Source of the DNA: Spirochaetota bacterium
GTDB taxonomy: Bacteria > Spirochaetota > UBA4802 > UBA5550
DNA length: 34,631 bases
NCBI GenBank assembly: GCA_016929135.1
Contig: JAFGJK010000064.1
Coordinates: 1-34,631, forward strand
Direction of reading: 5' to 3'
A model generated the notes under the pieces. That model did no database searches, was not told the DNA's origin, and saw only the letters and a program-made list of their open reading frames with translations. Positions 31,964 to 34,631 of this stretch are shown here, piece by piece (within the stretch, counting starts at the first letter, position 1; each line of letters starts with the position of its first letter). The position numbers and the translations under genes are program-made.

Positions 31964-32209
31964 GGAAATCCAGCCGTGCGTGAGTTTATTCTATTTTTTA
32001 TACAAACGATATAATTCTCTTTTTATCGGGTGAATCGTGTCAAGAATATTTCTTTTTTCGGTCTGAGTGGCTAGGTGCGATTCCGGGGCCGCTGCTCTTT
32101 TTTTATTGAAATTATCGTAACGGTGTGTTGTGGTGAATACCGGCAGCCGGGGAGAACCTCCGGATGCCGCAGTTGCCTGTCTCCCGAAACGGAGTGAGAA
32201 AAAGGGAAA
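31964..32209. other. Divergent intergenic region
   Basis: No gene is seen. On the minus strand TTGACA (about 32038-32043) and several A+T-rich -10-like stretches (TATATC, TATAAA) lie ahead of the lipoprotein gene, but none is at the normal spacing. The plus strand leads to the HEAT-like gene, whose promoter is not obvious. Confidence 0.35.
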
Positions 32210-34631
32210 ATGGACGAGAAGAACTATCTGCAGTCGATCAAACTGGAAATCAGCAAGAACGTAAAGCTCGAACCCTACGAGAGGATGGTGTTCTACAAGC
32301 TTCTGACCCTCTTCAAGTCCGATGCGGGGATGAACACACTGGCGGGGGAGCTCGGCAAGCCCCCGGTTCTGCGAAGGAGCGCTCTCTCCTCGCTCTGCGC
32401 ATTCCGGCGGCCCGAGGCGGTATCGATCCTGCTGCCGTATCTGATGAGGAACGTGTCTCAGGCAGAGAAATTGAAGATCCTCGACGCCGCCTGCTCCTCC
32501 GGCACGGCAGAGCACGCGGGACCGATCATGGAATTCATCGAAAGCACCAGGAGCGACCCTGAGACCCTTCCGCTGTTACAGAAGGCCTTCGAGGCTTTGT
32601 ATCACCGGGCGGCGGGTTCCAGGGAGGTCTTCGAATACCTCATCTCGGTGATCCAGTCCGATGAGGCGGACCAGATGAAGAAGTCCCTGGCGGTCAGGGC
32701 CGCCTCGTCCTGCAAATCCATCGCCCATATGGAGGAGCTGCTGAAGCGGGGCGAGGACCTCATGTGCCATGCCGTGTACCGGTCGCTCTACGGGCTCATA
32801 TGCAGCACTGTTGATTCCAGCGGCCCCGGGGATTCCGAGGAGGACCGCCTCTACACCTACAGCCCGGACAGCGAGGACAGGATCATCCTGGACATTCGGG
32901 TACTCCTGGGAAAGATGGCCTCCAGGTTCGACAACTACTCCGGGGTCACCAAGGTCGCCTTCATCAGCGCGATGATCGCCTGCGGGCACAGGGAGTATCT
33001 TGTCTACGTGATGAAGGCGCTTACGCTGAAGGACAGGGATCTCACCACAATGGTGCTCTACATGGTGTACCGGAACATCGGCAGGATAAGGGACCCGGAC
33101 AAACTTTTCAGGAACCTCATCTCGCTCTCCTGCGACATCGACCGTGACAGCGAGCTCATCGTGGGGATCTTCGAGAAGTACTTCAGCGAGGTGAAGAACA
33201 CCAGGCAGTTTCATCTGCTGCAGGACAAGATGTACGGCTACATCATCGTGACGCTGGAGACCTACTTCGAAACCTACCGGAAGGAATTCATGATCACCGA
33301 CGTGATCGAAAAGAGCTTCCCCGAGAGTTACCAGAAGATCCGTCAGTTCGTAATGGAGCGCCTCTCGCCGGATCTGAAAAAGAAGATTTCATCCTATCTC
33401 GTACATGATGATCCGGGGGTTATCAATCATATCATCGCCGACATATCCGAATGGCTGACCTACGTCGATGAGAAGGATGCCGAAGCCGTTCCCCTTTTTC
33501 TCGAGATGCTCTATGACCGGGACAAGAAGTCCAGGGAGAACTCTGCCTCGCGCATCGACGACCTGAATTACGAGAAGCGGTACCTGCGCGACAGGATCAT
33601 CCGGCTTTGTCGTATAATCGAGTCCCTCGGCATCGCCGACGGGGCATCTGTCCTGGTGAACATCTACAATTACCTGAAGAAGTATCCAGACGAGAGGATC
33701 ATGGACGCGGCGGTGCATGCCCTGTCGTCGTTGAATTATTCGTACATGCTCGGGGAGATCGAGGTGATGCTTTCCACCGGTGATGCTGCCGAGAGCATGA
33801 GGGCGATACGGCTCCTTTCCCTTTTCACGGAGCAGCGCTCTCTCAATATCGTTTTTGAGATACTCCAGGCAAGGAAGGGGGAGGAGTCCGAGCTGGTGCG
33901 TGAGACGCTGGGGATACTCCTGAACAGGGATATCCGCAGCAATGGTACCGCGAGCCAACTGATGAAGTCGATCATCGAGCAGAACGGCGACAAGATCATC
34001 AGGAGCCTTGCCGTACTCTGTCTCGGCAGGTGCTGCTTCGAATCCGACATCGAGTTCCTTCACACCCTCTTCTTCAACAAGGAACGAAGCGAGCCGAAGG
34101 ACGAGATCGTGCGCGCCATCGGCGAGATCGCGACGAGCAGCCAGAATGCCAACAGGCGGCAGCTGGTGAAGGACCTTCAGGACTACCTCCGTGACCCGGG
34201 AATCAGGGTGCGCATCTACTCATGCTTCCTGCTGGCCTTTGTGGGATTCAAGGATGCCAGCCGCTCCATACGGGACATGCTGATTATAAAAAACAGGGAT
34301 ATCCAGCGGGACATGCTGTCGCTGCTGGAAAAGCTGAAGTCCCTGGAGTTCGCCTTCTTTCTGATCTCCCTCCTCACCGAGGAGTACGGGATCACCGACG
34401 ATATCGTGAACGTCCTCAGGACGCTCCCCGACGTGGACATCAAGGAGATCGACGCCTTTATCCTGAACATGTTCCAGAAATACGAGAGGCCCGAGATCGA
34501 GGGTGTCGCACAGCAGGCCGACCAGCGGGACATCCAGGTGCAGGGGATCAGGGATGGTGAGATGACGATCCTCCGTGCTGAGATCACCCCCCCGGCGGGT
34601 TGGAATGCCGATTCCATCAGCGATATCATCG
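32210..34631 (+). CDS. Large HEAT-like repeat protein (3' end outside window)
   Basis: An open frame runs from ATG 32210 (AAGGG just upstream) through the window end: at least 807 codons, no stop. There is no signal peptide; the chain starts MDEKNYLQSIKLEISKNVKL. It is almost wholly alpha-helical with repeating pairs of about 30-40 residues, for example RRPEAVSILLPYLMRN, DAAVHALSSLNYSYMLGEIE, RSLAVLCLGRCCFESDIEFL and IRVRIYSCFLLAFVGFKDAS, the pattern of HEAT/ARM solenoids. Such proteins are cytoplasmic scaffolds. Near the window end the pattern changes (QADQRDIQVQGIRDGEMTIL), so another domain probably begins beyond the edge. Its identity, such as an enzymatic or signalling domain, cannot be seen. 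Confidence 0.85.
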   Translation, partial: MDEKNYLQSIKLEISKNVKLEPYERMVFYKLLTLFKSDAGMNTLAGELGKPPVLRRSALSSLCAFRRPEAVSILLPYLMRNVSQAEKLKILDAACSSGTAEHAGPIMEFIESTRSDPETLPLLQKAFEALYHRAAGSREVFEYLISVIQSDEADQMKKSLAVRAASSCKSIAHMEELLKRGEDLMCHAVYRSLYGLICSTVDSSGPGDSEEDRLYTYSPDSEDRIILDIRVLLGKMASRFDNYSGVTKVAFISAMIACGHREYLVYVMKALTLKDRDLTTMVLYMVYRNIGRIRDPDKLFRNLISLSCDIDRDSELIVGIFEKYFSEVKNTRQFHLLQDKMYGYIIVTLETYFETYRKEFMITDVIEKSFPESYQKIRQFVMERLSPDLKKKISSYLVHDDPGVINHIIADISEWLTYVDEKDAEAVPLFLEMLYDRDKKSRENSASRIDDLNYEKRYLRDRIIRLCRIIESLGIADGASVLVNIYNYLKKYPDERIMDAAVHALSSLNYSYMLGEIEVMLSTGDAAESMRAIRLLSLFTEQRSLNIVFEILQARKGEESELVRETLGILLNRDIRSNGTASQLMKSIIEQNGDKIIRSLAVLCLGRCCFESDIEFLHTLFFNKERSEPKDEIVRAIGEIATSSQNANRRQLVKDLQDYLRDPGIRVRIYSCFLLAFVGFKDASRSIRDMLIIKNRDIQRDMLSLLEKLKSLEFAFFLISLLTEEYGITDDIVNVLRTLPDVDIKEIDAFILNMFQKYERPEIEGVAQQADQRDIQVQGIRDGEMTILRAEITPPAGWNADSISDII

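Overview
This looks like a chromosomal fragment of an uncultured, anaerobic, Gram-negative bacterium. The anaerobic signs are an NfnAB-type ferredoxin:NADP oxidoreductase, a giant 2-hydroxyacyl-CoA-dehydratase-activase-type iron-sulfur protein, an NADP-type glutamate dehydrogenase and a compact ThiC. A FecR-domain secreted protein, a LEA14-type lipoprotein and a large HEAT-like repeat protein suggest Spirochaetota (Leptospira-like lineages), though a deltaproteobacterial-type lineage cannot be excluded. There is no rRNA, tRNA, CRISPR array or intact mobile element.

Positions 1-5.3 kb are visibly A+T-richer than the rest and look accessory. They hold a strongly foldable noncoding segment (1-145), a small secreted protein, a PP-loop ATPase behind a small secreted peptide, a eukaryote-like SET-domain protein, the frameshifted remains of a livM branched-chain amino acid permease, and an AI-2E-family membrane protein. 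A small tandem Tudor-like protein sits at the border of the G+C-rich part.

Positions 6.1-12.2 kb form a tight four-gene operon: nfnA, nfnB, then two genes that each begin with a KaiC/RadA-like domain lacking a Walker A loop. The first continues into an XRE helix-turn-helix and a cupin; the second continues into a PEP-synthase-type ATP-grasp domain with no phosphohistidine or PEP-binding domains. This cassette is the best candidate for an undescribed system. It faces gdhA across a bidirectional terminator. A one-helical-turn direct repeat (TTTAACAT-N4-GTAACAT) lies upstream of the nfn operon and again between gdhA and sfsA, suggesting a shared OmpR/PhoB-type regulator.

Positions 13.9-21.9 kb carry an SfsA fused to a DUF123/GIY-YIG-like domain, a REC-PAS-HD-GYP regulator, the 1437-residue double-activase/dehydratase protein and a two-helix membrane protein. 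Positions 22-27.5 kb (minus strand) hold a MobB-like GTPase with a cysteine cluster, an SH3-domain protein, and a thiM-thiE-thiC-thiL operon led by a TPP riboswitch, its genes joined by stop/start overlaps. Positions 27.6-34.6 kb hold the FecR protein, a 61-residue coiled-coil protein with a long structured leader and a possible antisense small RNA, a lipoprotein-mannose-1-phosphate guanylyltransferase-unknown operon, and the start of a large HEAT-like protein that runs off the window.
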